Of a DNA stretch of 64,000 nt, positions 1 through 19,879 are shown piece by piece. This stretch comes from Echiichthys vipera. Taxonomy: Eukaryota > Chordata > Actinopteri > Perciformes > Trachinidae. The notes beneath the pieces are model-generated. The model saw only the letters and a program-made list of their open reading frames with translations. It was not told where the DNA came from and did no database searches. Numbering within the stretch: the stretch's first letter is position 1; every line of letters begins with the position of its first letter. The stretch is taken from the NCBI GenBank assembly GCA_963691815.1, contig OY829648.1, forward strand, positions 14,727,021 to 14,791,020. The letters are read 5' to 3'. The position numbers and the translations under genes are program-made.

Positions 1-3000
1 AATACACTTCAAGCTCATTGTACTTCCTGGAAGCTAGCGTGGAACTACTTTTTTTGTTTTTGGTGATTTTGTGAGCAAATATGAATTTTGCCTTTTAAAA
101 GTTACATTGAACATCAGAAGAAATTATGTTGCATGAAATTGCTCAGCCTTTCTGCACCTGACAGACCTGTCAGTGTTTTTGGAGAGGCTTTTTTTCAGTC
201 ATTTATTCACTTCCTGCTAAGGCATAAAGTGGATGGGGGTCTGTTCTGTGAACTCTCAGGGCAACTCTGTTCTGGGCATCAAATACAACAAGGGGGACTG
301 CTTTAAATAGCACCACAGTTGTGGCAACTTATCAACACTGTAAAGACAGCTAACCTGAGTCAGACTGGGCTCTAGCCTCAGCTGCTGCAGCCTTGACACC
401 CCTATGAATATTTTTGTGGTGGTACAGCCCACACACCCCTGCTGAAGCTCCAGTAGACTGGCTCAGCAGGTCAAAACTGTATCATGTGTTGGTGGATGGG
501 CAAACCAATATCAGCTGTCCAAACCTCTACTCAAACAGTCCCAGCAAGTACTAACTCTCAGACCACATTACCTGTGAATAATAACGCTCTCTCTAAATAC
601 ACCAATCACACTTCATATATTATCAACAAATCATCCATAAAGCACCATGTCACAAACAAAAACAAGGTGAAAGCATCTCTGACTCCTCACTAATGTACAG
701 CTTCCTGCCTATAGACATCCTAATGCCACTGTCATAAAACTCTTTCACATTATTTCTAATATATATTTCCCAGGCACGCAACAACATCAAGCATGGCTTT
801 GTAAGTGTAGTATGGAGTGTAAGGACTCACTGTTGTGTTCTTGCTGAAGGCCTGCACGTGCTAACCAGACTAGACTGTGACCAGACCCCATAGGTGATGA
901 ACTCTACCACCCTGTAATGTCCCTCTCTGTTGCCCTGCAGCTGCCCAGTTATACAGGGTTAACTAAGGCTAAAAAAAAAGTCCTGCTGAAATGACTGACC
1001 AGACCTTTCAATCTAAAAAAAAAAAAGGATTTTATGCTATTATTCTTTTGAATACATAAAGAACAAGTAAACATGTTTTTACCTTAGACTGTCTTGTTTC
1101 TCCAACATCAGAATATATTTTAGATGTTTGTCTCTTGAACTACACAGGCAGTGAATACACATCATCATTACTCAGCTGTGACTGCTGACCGCTGTTATAA
1201 GGAGAAAAAGCCACCCCAGCACAGAACAGGTGGCACCTGTCACCTGTAGAGACGGAGCAGACCACACTCTTACCAACACACACAAGCCATTTTTAAGTGA
1301 AAGACAATATGCTTTTTTAAATTAAAAAAAAACTACAGTAAAATACAATAAAGCAATTAGTATAGAGAAATAACAAACCCACTAATTATCAAATTAAAAA
1401 CACTCAAATTTAAAGATTTGGTTGACATTAAAACAGTTGGAATTATGCAAAGAGCAAAAATTAATAAATACATATCTATGAAAATGTTTAAATAAGAGAG
1501 AGTCAGCATGATCTTGCATGAATTTGCGTGTTCAAGAAAAAATGAGTGAGGAATAATGCAAAATATCATTGGGTTAAAGTAAAAGTAGTCCATTTATGGA
1601 ACAACTGTCGCAAATAAATAAAAACATGTACTGTAGAACATTTAACAAGTTTAAACAAATTTGTAAAACATACAGGGTATGGGTAACACTACTTCTTCGT
1701 ATTACTTTTCAGACATGAAATACTTTTAATAATGTTTTTTATTGGAATGGAAATAATATTTTGGTCTATATTTGATGTGGTCTGAAATGGTCTAATGATC
1801 TAGTGTCCTTGTGTGCAGTATTCACAAAACTAATGTCAGTCCTCTCAACTAACAGGCTTTGGCTTCAGCAAGACATTACTCTGCATTACTGGCTTGCTGA
1901 CAGAGCAGCCTACCACAGAGAGAGAGAGACTGTTAACAGTGGTGCCATCCATGACTGACCACAATCCCTTAACAACCTCAACCCCTGCATTATCAAAGAT
2001 TCCTATATTGTGCACCACTCAACAGTTGGTCACATGCTCTGGCCTCACATATAGAGTTTAAATATACTGGAGATTTTTTGTTTTGGTCTTAATCTGCAGA
2101 TATTATGAAGAAAGGATGAATGTGTTTTTCCTCCTCAACTGTCAAACCAATTAAGCCTTAATGTAGCGGTACTTTCCTTTGGAGAAATCAGTCCAAGTTC
2201 TTTCATGTTATTGTCACTGAAGTGTGAGTGCTTGTACAGAATCCATGGATCTCTCACTGCCCCCTAGTGAACACACACACATCCTGACTTTGCTTTATCA
2301 GTTCTTTAATTACTTTATATTTCCCATTGATTTCCATGCAATGCATTTGCATAATGAAGAAAAAATGCATAAAGCAATGTAAAAAGAAATGTCTAAAGAA
2401 AGTTATACAGGAAATAAATACATTTGGGAAATAAATGTGAAGTGAAAATAATACAGATATAAATTTAAAATAAATTAATCAATTTCATTTTTTAAAAGAT
2501 AATTAGAAATGTAATGCAAAACTAAAACAAATCAAAGTAATAAAAATAAATACATAAAAGGATAAATTTAAATAGAAAAGTGAATAAATGGAGTCATTCA
2601 CAAACTGTCAGTTTGTCAGCGTGCCAGAACCAATTATCAAGTCATGCAAAATTAATTTACATCAGGTGACTGATCTCTTGTCATGCAGTAGACTCATGGA
2701 AGCATGTTAAATATGACATATGATATTATTGAAGATGCACACAGACAGATTGACCGTCCTTTAGGATTAAGAAACTGAGAGCTCACTCTCCTCCACAATG
2801 AGGGAGATATAATGGGTTGATTAATGTTGAGGAATTCCAGTCAATGTTAAAGGGAGTAAATAACCTTCTCGGTCAAGTTTAATTTAGGTTAAGCTTTCAT
2901 AGTGGTCAAATATGATTTAAAATCAGAATCTTTAAAAATATAAGAGGAGGTAGTTTGTCAAGCTGAATCATTGTACGGATATCCAGTAGGATTCTGCTAA

Positions 3001-3165
3001 GTTAATGATCAAATTAATGATGTAAGTTTCATCTACCGAATATAGTAAAATCCATAAGTAAACGGAGCTCTGCCACATGATGCTCAGAGCTCAGAGGGGC
3101 ACGGCTTGCAGACATGCGCACTATTGACAAGCATTTGAACAACTTCCTGGTCCGGGAAAATCTGG
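1..3165. other. AT-rich intergenic DNA upstream of tab3
   Basis: I see no convincing exon in this stretch. The short reading frames here lack codon structure, splice sites and any family resemblance. Composition is AT-rich, with A-runs near 970-1030 and 1310-1335 and an A/T-rich patch at about 2330-2580 full of short AAATAAAT words, probably an old repeat. The last 100 bases become more CpG-rich toward the tab3 promoter. It could hold distal regulatory DNA, which cannot be judged from one sequence. Confidence 0.6.
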
Positions 3166-3350
3166 TATTCTCGCGATAGCACAGCCTGTTCGTGTGCAGC
3201 TCAGCGGCAGCGGCCTGACGCTGGAATGCGAAACTATAAGTTATTTAGTCAAAACAAATCATTAACAACCCTCAGCGTAGCATTTTTAGAAATATCTCCG
3301 CTCTCTCTCGGGACTATGGTCCGGTACATGAGGGACACTCTTAACATTGG
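3140..3350 (+). promoter_or_regulatory. tab3: tab3 promoter and predicted non-coding exon 1
   Basis: A CpG-containing patch follows AT-rich DNA. It holds an ETS-like CTTCCTGG at about 3144 and the word TCTCGCGATA at 3169-3178, one base from the TCTCGCGAGA palindrome known from vertebrate CpG promoters. A strong splice donor (GTAAGT) begins at 3351, after a stretch with no long ORF, so this is best read as the 5' UTR exon. The acceptor of the next exon is probably the pyrimidine-rich TCTGCATCTTCAG ending near 3987, upstream of the start codon at 4060. The exact start of transcription is inferred. Confidence 0.55.
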
Positions 3351-4059
3351 GTAAGTTTTATAAAAGCCGTAATTGGCTAACTTTAGCATGGTTAGCTTGC
3401 TAATCCATCAACACACAGGCTTGTGACAGCTGACCAACAGCACCGAGCTAAGGTTAGCGTTAGCATTGAGTTAATCTTGTTTTAACAGGTGACTTCTTTA
3501 GGCGACTCTGTTGCTCATTTAGTGTGGGACATTTCCCCGGTATTGGTGATGTTATTTCCTGTCGCAGCCACATAGCAGCACATCGGTGTTTGTTTCAGTG
3601 ATGCACAGAGGCTAACAGATGCTGATAATTAGCCTGCTGATGGCTAGCAATGGTATGTCGTCGTTGCTTGGTGCAACAGTGTAGCTAAACAAACAACAGA
3701 ATGACAGGCACCTTGCTGTGTGCTAATGTTAATGACTACTGGCGTGTTTCCTGTGTGTTCGTGTGCCATAACTCTTCAGTTTCACCTCTCCTCGGTTGAC
3801 ACATCTCAGGTTGACATACCCCACAAAAGACTATTTGATTGACGTGTTTAGCTGTAATTACTGCTGACACATTTGGGTGTGTGACAAACAGACATTTGGC
3901 AGGCCAACGGTGCTAATAGGATTATTGTGAGCGTTCGAGCATTTGAGTTTTGTCTTCAGTTTTTGTCTGTCATCTCTGCATCTTCAGGGGATGAGACGCG
4001 ATCGGTTGTTTCAGCATTTGCAGCTCTGGGCTCGTTGACTCTCTGTGTGTTGGCTCAGG

Positions 4060-10723
<6,664 letters not shown>

Positions 10724-11530
10724 GCTTAGCGCTGCACTGTGTTGCCCACCCCAAGCCCCTGCCCGAACCCCTGCCAGTCCTTGGATAGTATAAACTCCAC
10801 CGCACCAAAATCTGCAGAATCCGTCAGAGGTCTTCACTTGTCAATCAATATATAAGCCCTCTTACCTGCTGAGGAAGAGCCACTATCCCTCTCTGCCCAC
10901 TTGCCCTGCTTCCATCTACTACTCCTGTGCACTTTGACCCTTTTTTCCATTGGAGGATGATGATTCTTATTCAGGACAGTTGGAGACTCTTCTTATGGCA
11001 AATGTATAAAAGAAGGAGTGACATGACACACTGCAACTCTGGTAGTTGGTGGGTCAGGGTTTTAGAAATTTTAAAGAGATTGAGGATTGAGAAGGAGCTA
11101 CGGTTTACCTAGAGAACATTCCATGCAGAAAGAGTGACTGCCCTGTTTACACGACTGCGCCCATTCCTGAACTCAAAATGGAGGCACTTCCACTTTAATG
11201 TTGGACCTGTAACTCCCTCTCTGACAGTGGAACAATGAAAACAATAGTATATACATTCTGACTAATGCGAAATGTAGACTGTACACTGTATCTGGCTCTG
11301 TATTAGAGCTCATTTCACTGAAAGAAGAACACTAAAGACATTTGCATATGAGTATATTCCTGGTACTTATATGCATATTATGCCACCCTGTATTACGTGT
11401 TCAGAAGATGTCGATTTCCTGTGCAAATGCCTCAACTTGCTGTACTCAATAAAGGAGCTGATTCTATGTGACTTGACCACGCATAGCTGGCATGTCTGCA
11501 TAGTTTTTTTTAATAAAGCACAGAACCTCC
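10724..11530 (+). other. tab3: tab3 3' UTR with poly(A) signals
   Basis: Non-coding sequence follows the TGA at 10721-10723. AATAAA occurs at 11447-11452 in a TACTCAATAAAGG context, followed by T/G-rich sequence, and again near 11512. Either could direct cleavage, giving a 3' UTR of about 750-810 bases. The opposite-strand tmem47 3' UTR seems to end just to the right. Confidence 0.6.
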
Positions 11531-12996
11531 TTTCTTTCCCCACATGAACAAAAAACACCTTTTTTTTTTTTATCCCAGTACATATTTATTATGCAAGTAA
11601 TGAAACCAGTGGGAATCAGAAACACAGCAGCAAATGGTAGCAGCATGCACACACTCCCTTTCACTAATGTTGCAAGAGGATGTTGGAAAAGTTTCTCACA
11701 TCGAATGAGGGTTCAAGAAGACGGTTGTTACTTTCCATTTTCTGCTCCGTTTGATCCCATATTTCTCCTAACACTACTCATGCACGGCACATTTCACTCT
11801 AGCATCTACCTAAAGTACTTCATTGTAGACCTTAGCTTAGATGTAAAAACTAAGTATACTGACTTATTTTTTTCGATATCTATAATCATTTTTTGCTACA
11901 GTCTGAAATGTGTTGTATGAAGGGTCCTTACTCTACTGAGAGCATTCCCTATAGTGCGAGAAGATAAGGAGGCATCACATGGGGGGAGGTGTGTGAGCAC
12001 ATGCTGGGTAGTATGATCATGCAGACGTGCGCACACACTCGGTGGACATGGTCATTTGCCATCTTCTTTACCGCTGGTTGTCCTGTGATGAATATTACTT
12101 TATTATGCCTGTGCATACTTGCATATAATACAACAATTTTATCAAAAAGCAGGAATAACTTGGGTTATGCTGCGGGTTCACATTAGCGGCCAACGATTTT
12201 ACCATTGTTTACATGTGACTGTGCTATTCATTAACCAGTAAATGTTCCTCTCACCAGTATGTTATCATTTGGTAGGTGGCTGTGGAATGTTTTTACTGTC
12301 TTAGGTAGCTTCTGTTTATAAGCGGCATCTTTAAATAGACTCAAATAGGACAGAAGAAAATAAAGCCACACTTCTGGAGCGTCATGACATATATTACTGG
12401 AGGAAGAAGGCTATGCCAAGTTCCAGTTGTACTGTATCTGGGGAAATGTAGCATTTCCTTAGGTGTGCCCTGTCTTCCTCACTTTGCCATACTCCTGATA
12501 CTACTTCAGAGGGATATCTTCCTCCCTGGGTCTTTAACTTCTCTGATAGGCCAGAGTTTACATCATTCTTTGCTCTGACCGGTTAACTATTCAACCAATT
12601 TGTCCTGGTATGGGGTCAGTGAATCCATCTGTTCCCTCCAGATTTCCTGCTCAAATCTATGACCTACTGGAGTTCCACTTAAAGGGGACGCAGAGTTATC
12701 TGAGTGCTCACAATCCCTCCCAAATTAAACGGACTGGGTTTCTTTTTCATAGCTTGGTAGGCTGCCAAACCTTCTGAGAGAGCACGGGGCTTCGGTCCAA
12801 TGAGTAAGACCAGTCTTTGAGACAACAAGTTCACAGTATCAAATGGAAGAGCTCATTTCCAGCCCTGAAACTAACAATAAGCGTTTGTATTTCCTGTTTT
12901 TGTAGTCTGTGGTTGTGCACTTGTGTAACAGAAGGAAAGTACTGAGAGGACAGCGGGTGAAACAGAGTCTCAATTTCTCCCCTTCTCCCACATATT
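11531..12996 (-). other. tmem47: Probable tmem47 3' UTR
   Basis: No exon-like frame is present. On the minus strand this follows the tmem47 stop codon. AATAAA on that strand occurs at 12104-12099 and at 11590-11585, the latter only about 75-140 bases from the tab3 poly(A) signals. A UTR of about 0.9-1.4 kb is therefore plausible. The extent is inferred. Confidence 0.45.
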
Positions 12997-15900
12997 TTAG
13001 TAGTAGTCTTCATAGTTCTTGGGGTTGAGGCAATAGAGGATGGCTCCTCCAAAAGAGAAGATGGTGGATCCCCAGGCCAGGCCGTAGCCCCAATTAAACT
13101 CGTGGTACACCCTCAGACTGACCGTCTCTATGAACTTGATGGGGAACAGGACCAAGCTGCATATCTGGAGCACCACTGCAGAAGAAGACAGGAAAGAAAG
13201 ACGATCCCGAAGTCAAAATAAGTCTAGTAGATACATATATATTTAAAAAACAATGACTCACCAGCTTACAAAAAGTTGGAAGTTGGCCGGTCATTATTTT
13301 GTATTCATGGCATGTCTTTACATACCTGCAGAGAACAACATGACAGCCACAGGCTTGTAGCAGCGACTCCTGGAGCCGGAGCACAAGGAGATCAGCGCCA
13401 CGAGGAAGGAGAGCAGGGTGAGGGCCGCTCCCCCCAACAGCAAGGCCAGTGTGGCTATCTGCCAATCTGAGAAAAACACACAGGGAGAAAGAGGAGAGAG
13501 GGGGAGTGAGTGTGGAAAGGCATGAAATCACACTGTGATACAGAATGACATAGGTAGCTAAAACGAGTTACTGTGGAGAGCCGTGTCTGTGCTGCTGACA
13601 GGAGGCTGGATAGATAGACGAGGAGGGATAAAAGGACAGAATAGGTCACAGGCCATATTGGTGAGCCACAGTTACAGCGCCTTGCTCAACCTCTCACAAG
13701 AGAAAAATCATTCCACCCACTAACGTTTGCGGTGAATTACCACAGTGTAAACAACACAAACTGTTTCAGAGACAACTCTATTCTGAGAAGCTGCTGATGG
13801 ATAATGTTTTTATGTGAGCCACTGGGGATCCAAAGCCAGCGGCAAAAAGAAGAAGAAAAATGTGAACCACGCAGTGAATAATCCTTAAACCAATCACAGC
13901 AGTTTCTGGCTGACGAGAAACAAACAAATGCGCACACTCCAAATGGCTATACGCACAGATTTCAGCGGGTTCAGTAATGGATCCCGATGCAGCAGACTGG
14001 CTTCTGTGAGGTGACTCAGATAATGAGTATCCCCCTCATTTGGTTGATGCCTGCTCAGCAGCATTCTCAGCATTTCATTCAGATTTACTCCAAAAACACT
14101 CAACTGGAAACAACTGCCTTCTTAATCTCGCTTTCCTATCCTTGTTGGAATGCCAAAGCGGAAACGAAAAAGGGAACAAAATGATGAGAAAAAGAAAATC
14201 AACCTTTTTAGATTTGTTTTTGCTTTGTGCAGAAAATAAAACAAAACACTTGAGCAGAAAAATGCGTTTGAGACTTAATTGGCCACGGGACGTTAACTGA
14301 GGACTGTTGAGAGACACACTACGAGTTATTGTTTAGAGATTAAGGGTCTCTTCATAGTTTTACTGTGTACTTACGGAAACAGGAGGTCTGTTTGTAAACA
14401 GGCTGAGGATATTATGATGAGGCATTTGATTACACAGGAGGAAGTCATTTAAAGTACAGTGGCTGGGGAAAAAAATGACATCAAAGCATAAAGGGGACTG
14501 ATTCAGTATTACAGTGGGTGGGAAATAAATCACATTGAAAGACTTTAGAGTATGTTGTGTCTGTTTTTTAGTAAGTATACACGGTATTGTCTACTATGGA
14601 GCCTAGGAAATAAAAATGATTAACTTTGGCCAAAATGATTTCCTCTCTGTTGAGGCAGCAAATCATTAAAACAAGCACCAGCGGAGGGAAATGGACTGGG
14701 ACATAAGCTGCTTAAAATACAGTTCCCACTCTTGTTGGAGGGAAACTTTATTTTAGGGGCCAAGCAGCTCAAATATAAACAAACATCAACTACTTCTGAC
14801 CAAATATGGTTCAGGATTTAGAGTTTGAAAATGGGCCCTGTCACCACAGGATGTTGGAAAGAGCCCACAAAAAGCAGAGCACCCGCCCTCTGTCCAGACT
14901 CCAGGTTTCACAACACGAGGCCCCCCTCGGAGAGAATGACCCCTTGACTTTCTCTTTCACTGCCTCACTGGTTTCCTCTCAGCAAAAGGGCCACAGCGAC
15001 ATGACCTGTAGCTGTCCAAGCCTATCACTGGTGAGATATCTTCTTGGTCGGTTTGGTGCCTTCAGCCCAGCCAGCCTGCAACCGAAAGCCTTATCAGTGC
15101 GCTCATGAAAACAGCAGGATGCAGAAAGTCGTCTCATCTCAGATTTGGAACAGACCCTGTACGCTGTGCAAGAAACACAGCCAGAGTCTGTAGTGCTTAA
15201 AGGCTTTGACGAGCAGGAAGCGCCAAACTATTAATCTGAGCCCCGCGTGATGACAGATGGAGAAGGAGATACAGTATACACATGATCCAATCTGAGCATT
15301 AATTATGGTCTGTGTGCATGTCAGGCGCTGCTTAAGTGTTAATCGAAAAAAAATCCTTCAGGGCCCCAATTCTTGTTTCTTTGTCTGAGACAATGGTGGA
15401 AGATCTGTGTCACAGAAGAGCCTGGAGTCACTCTCTTGCTGTCACACACGCTCAGTTTCACTCTCTCAAGGCAGCAGGATGGAGATGTTTAAGAAGCAGG
15501 GAGATCGTCAACCAGAGTGTCTGCGGGCAAGACGTCGAAACCTTTACAAACTCTCCGGAAACCAACACTGTTCTTTGACCTCCCTCAAAGACAGACAGGC
15601 ACCCAAATACCGGATCGATAACGTATTACATTATTAATATGTGTTGGCATCACTGTGTCTGACTGAGCTGGGCTTACTAACATACTGGCTCCACATTCGT
15701 CCCCTCATCTCACACCAACCTGGCATCCACACACACTGCTCTTGCACGACTGTTCCACATTCCTAGCCCTGTAAAAAGTCTGTATCTTTTATACTTGACC
15801 TTCGACCCTCTGCCTAAGTGTGTCTGTGTGTATGAGAGAGAGAGACAGAGAGGGAGAGAGGGAGAGGGAGGGAGAGGAGAAGTTGCTATTTGTGTCTGTT

Positions 15901-16453
15901 TATTTGAATCACTTAATAAGCATGTAACAAGGCAATATCTCATGTCTGCGTCCTAATTCACCAAACATATTAATGTTGACACACAAACACATGCAAACCT
16001 TACAGAACATGCTGAAAACATGTGAGCGGCCAGCAGGTGTTTTTCAAACTAACAGGATTGATTTCATGCCCAGAGCATGACACTGAGGAAATATCGGGGG
16101 GCTGGCGAGGCAAGGGGGTAGGAACTGATTACTGGGATTCAAATCAATAAGCCTAGCCAAGCACACGCCTGAGGAAATGGACAGTTTGCTGCGTGCATTT
16201 ACTGTGGCATGCTACTGCTGCTGGTGCTGAGAGCTGACGCGGAGACTGCATGTCTTTATATGGCACCAAAGTGCACTTTGTCTGCGCTGACAGAGGAGGA
16301 TCAGGGGCCAGCGTGACCCACAGTTACTCATCCCTCGGACTGAAAGAAAACATTTTGTCAGACTCACAAAAAGACAATTCACCACTCAGCACACAGGAGG
16401 TCAGACACAGCAAAAAAAATGAAATATATATATATATACAGGAGTATAGACAA

Positions 16454-16485
<32 letters not shown>

Positions 16486-18034
16486 ACAAACACACACACA
16501 AAGAAAAATGTTAGTAGTCTGGGATGAACCTACATTTACAGTTGCAGAAAGAGACAACTTTTATGCTGATAAATCCCCTATGAGATAAATGATATAATGT
16601 TAAGTGCTAATCAGGATATAGTAAGTTACAGTGCAGACACAAGAAAACACCTACAGTAAGCAATTATTCAACCCCATAAAAAGCCCTGCTGAATAAATAG
16701 GAAAACTTTACACTTTTCGCTACGGTTTGTGGTGTTTGTACTAAACCGGATTACATAATGTTTCTTTTATTTTGTGCACCTTACACTCCAATGTAACCTA
16801 ATCCAGCAATACCACAAACTGTGGTCTAAAATTGTGTTAGAGTTGAATCAGTCTCTAATATAAAAAATAAAATAACATTACAAATTGCAGGGCTGCTTTA
16901 TTCGATTGCATTAGACTTTAGTTTTCACAACATGTATAATGTTTTCCTGAAATCACGATTGTTTTTTGGGGTTTCTTTTGTTGATGCTGTTCAGAAAGTG
17001 ACCGATTGTTGAACATTTGAAATGCTTCCAGAAAAAAAAGATATATCTTCATGGGGACTTCCTAAAGAAGTTTCCTTTTAATAGAGGAAAATCAGCATTT
17101 CTGGAGTGCTTCACTTGTTTCCCTGGTTACTAATCTCCAGGCATCTGGATCTCTGGGGAGTTCTCTACTCTGGGTTGCCCTTACTCCTTGGCCAGTGAAG
17201 AAACCCACACAAAGGCTCGTTTTGTGCAGCAACAAAAGGCCAAATGAAACCCCAGCTGGACTGCTCCTGGCGAGGCAAAATTCCCACATCATTCAGTACA
17301 CAACTGTTTCATAAGAAATGTTAACCAGCTTAAAGCCCCAAAGATGTCTTATTCATCAGACTTTGACACTTAACTTCCTTTCTTTCTACACTTTTTTTTT
17401 AATTTCCCACTTGGAATGTGCAGCCCCTTGTTCACCATCTCACTGCATGTAGAAAAGTTCTGGCGTTCAAATTAACCAGGCAATAGCTTATTATAAAGTA
17501 ATTAACATTTCGCACTCTCTTGGGTGATGTTTTTATAATTCTCACCCACAGAACAGATTGGCTCAGCAGTGCACTGCCTGCGGGGACCCTTTGTTATCCC
17601 TGAGCTCTGTGCATCTGACTGTCATTTGAATATGAATGCGGGTGTCTGTCTGCACCCCGAAATCTCAGCCATTTCAAGGGTGAGACACCCCTAAAACTAC
17701 CGCAGCCCACTGGTCTATAAAAAAAAAAACTTCCAAAACAACATGGTGGCGCATCACCCCATCAGCTACAGTTAAGTCAGTGTATGGGCACATGAGCGTC
17801 TGTCTCACCGGTGATCAGCGTGCTGTTGCAGGACCACTCCGCGGAGATGACGGGCTTCCAGCAAGACACCCACATGGACAGGTAGTACTGGTCGTCCGCC
17901 GTAACCCACGCCGGGCTCAACACGGCTCCGACATCCAGGCACAGGGCGAGAAAGACGCACACCAGTCCCACCAACTTCAGGGGCGTCAACGTCGACACCC
18001 GCACCTCCTCTGTGCCGCTCACGGATGAAGCCAT
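12997..18034 (-). CDS. tmem47: Transmembrane protein 47 (TMEM47)
   Basis: Four-pass membrane protein of the claudin/PMP22/EMP superfamily, known at adherens junctions. Coding exons on the minus strand: 18034-17809, 13466-13326, 13175-12997. Phases fit and the product is 181 aa, the same length as human TMEM47. The N-terminus MASSVSGTEEVRVSTLTPLK leads into TM1 (about residues 20-42). The first extracellular loop has the WVTADDQYYLSMW region and two cysteines (W-x4-C...WSC). Exon 2 (DWQIATLALLLGGAA) gives TM2 and part of TM3. Exon 3 gives the rest, ending NPKNYEDYY. Identity along the whole length is very clear. The first intron (4.3 kb) is empty of other genes. It converges with tab3. Confidence 0.97.
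13467..17808 (-). other. tmem47 intron 1
   Basis: No further exon of tmem47 is missing, since the protein is complete. The intron holds a GA-rich tract (about 15833-15880), a short (TA)n/(CA)n tract at about 16426-16500, and otherwise unique-looking DNA. I see no nested gene. Confidence 0.6.
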
Positions 18035-18260
18035 ATTTAAAGTATCTCATTCATTAAAAAAAGAAAAAGAAAAGAAGAAGCGCGTGTTTTGTTGTCTAGT
18101 GTTGTTACTCAAATCCATAAAAGGAGTTTAAGTTGTGGTTGTCCCCCCTGCCCGTGCCCGTGTTGTGGGTAGCAGGATGGGGAGCTGCCGCCGCCGCTCA
18201 CTCCGCGTCCTGAGTCCCGAGGACGCTGCTGCCGCTGCTGTAGAGCCGGCGCTCTGCTGA
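18035..18260 (-). promoter_or_regulatory. tmem47: tmem47 5' UTR and CpG-rich promoter
   Basis: Directly upstream (minus strand) of the tmem47 ATG is a G+C- and CpG-rich block with CCGCCGCCGC and several CGTCC/GAGGACG words at about 18185-18255. Its composition contrasts with the AT-rich neighbours, as expected for a vertebrate CpG promoter. No TATA box is evident. Confidence 0.55.
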
Positions 18261-18367
18261 CGGGACTGTGCTGCAGACCATTGAAATAACACGGGGCTGC
18301 ACCTGCTGGGTCCTAGTGCCTAGACCCGCATCTCTCCCTCTCTTCATACGCACTGATGTAGTGACAG

Positions 18368-18600
18368 CAGTGGCGTGCGCAGAGTTTTTTGAAAGGCAGG
18401 AACGAAAAGGGAAAAAGGGGCACGTATAGTGTCCACGCATCTGAAGAGGGAACTTTAGCATGCGTTTTGGCTCCTAGAGGCCGCTTTAGCACGCGTTTTG
18501 GGTCCCAAGAGGACACTTTATCACACCTTTTGGCTCCCAAGAGGGCTTTTTTAGCATGCGTTTTTCCAACAATTGGGCCAGGGAGGGAATCCTTGATCGG
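18368..18600. repeat. Interspersed repeat with ~32-bp tandem units
   Basis: Tandem units start CTTTAGCATGCGTTTTGG at 18453, 18484 and 18516, with a partial fourth at 18551; the period is 31-35 bases. Each contains a version of GGCTCCCAAGAGG. The block is preceded by CAGTGGCGTGCGCAGAG (18369), which looks like the end of a fish hAT-type element, but I could not find a matching right end or target duplication. Confidence 0.65.
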
Positions 18601-19009
18601 ACCACACCCACAATAAAACTTGACCTTCATTTTGATCTCAACTACCTTTTAAGTTTTGTAACGCTATCGCTGTGAAAAAATCTGTCCACATACAGACAGA
18701 GAGACAGACAGACTCAAAGTGAAAACAATACCAGCATCACTGCCTGGCTGGTAAATATAATATACTGTATAACATATATTATGACTACATTATGTTGTTC
18801 TGTTTCATTCATGTTTTAGAGGTTTTGCTGCTGTACTTTTCATTTTATTTAGAATATTGGCTAAACATCCTGAAATAAACATGTCTTTTCAGACCAGTCA
18901 TTTATATTTTTTCCTCATTTAAATTACATCCAGTATGTAACTTAACTTTTGTTTTAGTGGCACAAACGTAACCATACTTTTTTGTCTCTCCAATAACCCA
19001 TTGTCTGTT

Positions 19010-19022
19010 TGTCTGTCTGTCC

Positions 19023-19090
<68 letters not shown>

Positions 19091-19093
19091 AAC

Positions 19094-19182
<89 letters not shown>
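19010..19182. repeat. (TCTG)n-(CT)n-(CA)n compound microsatellite
   Basis: A short TCTG tract runs into about 54 bases of CT and then about 100 bases of CA with a few A insertions. Confidence 0.95.
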
Positions 19183-19187
<5 letters not shown>

Positions 19188-19309
19188 AGACAGTGCTGAT
19201 TGAAGCTTACACAGCTAATTTTTTTTCCTGATTGAACTTAGCTAATCCTTTGTCCTTAGGGAAGAATCTCAGAATTAATTCATATTGATTAACTCACTCG
19301 CTCTTTCTT

Positions 19310-19319
<10 letters not shown>

Positions 19320-19404
<85 letters not shown>
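19320..19404. repeat. (CA)n microsatellite
   Basis: About 42 CA units, preceded by a short CT tract. Confidence 0.95.
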
Positions 19405-19405
<1 letters not shown>

Positions 19406-19825
19406 GTCATTTTTGAACAAATTAACTTCACAGTTACATTTAAACAGAAAGGCAACATCACCATCTGTGTTAGAGTCTTTGTTAATTAAGGTGAAGTGAA
19501 ATGTTCTACTGGCTGGTCGGTGCAACCACTGAGTTAAAGCCAACAGTGGTCATCTAATGAATAAAGTTCAATTTAATGAAACAAATAGATTTGCATTACT
19601 TTTTGTATACATGCCGGTTTATGGGAAACCCTAGTACAGGTTTACTCTTTCACAGCACTTTTGTTTTGACTTGTGTGTGTGTGTGTGCGCGAGTAGGCGT
19701 GCGTGTGCGTGCGTGTCTTTGAGTTACAGGAGTGTAGATCAACTGTACCTCTCGGCAAAGTCTTTCAACATCTTTACTGATGATTACAGATTGTAATCAG
19801 CAGAGAGTCTGTCAGTAAAAAAAGG

Positions 19826-19826
<1 letters not shown>

Positions 19827-19871
<45 letters not shown>
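19827..19871. repeat. (CA)n microsatellite
   Basis: About 22 units of AC in the tmem47-prrg1 spacer. Confidence 0.9.
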
Positions 19872-19879
<8 letters not shown>

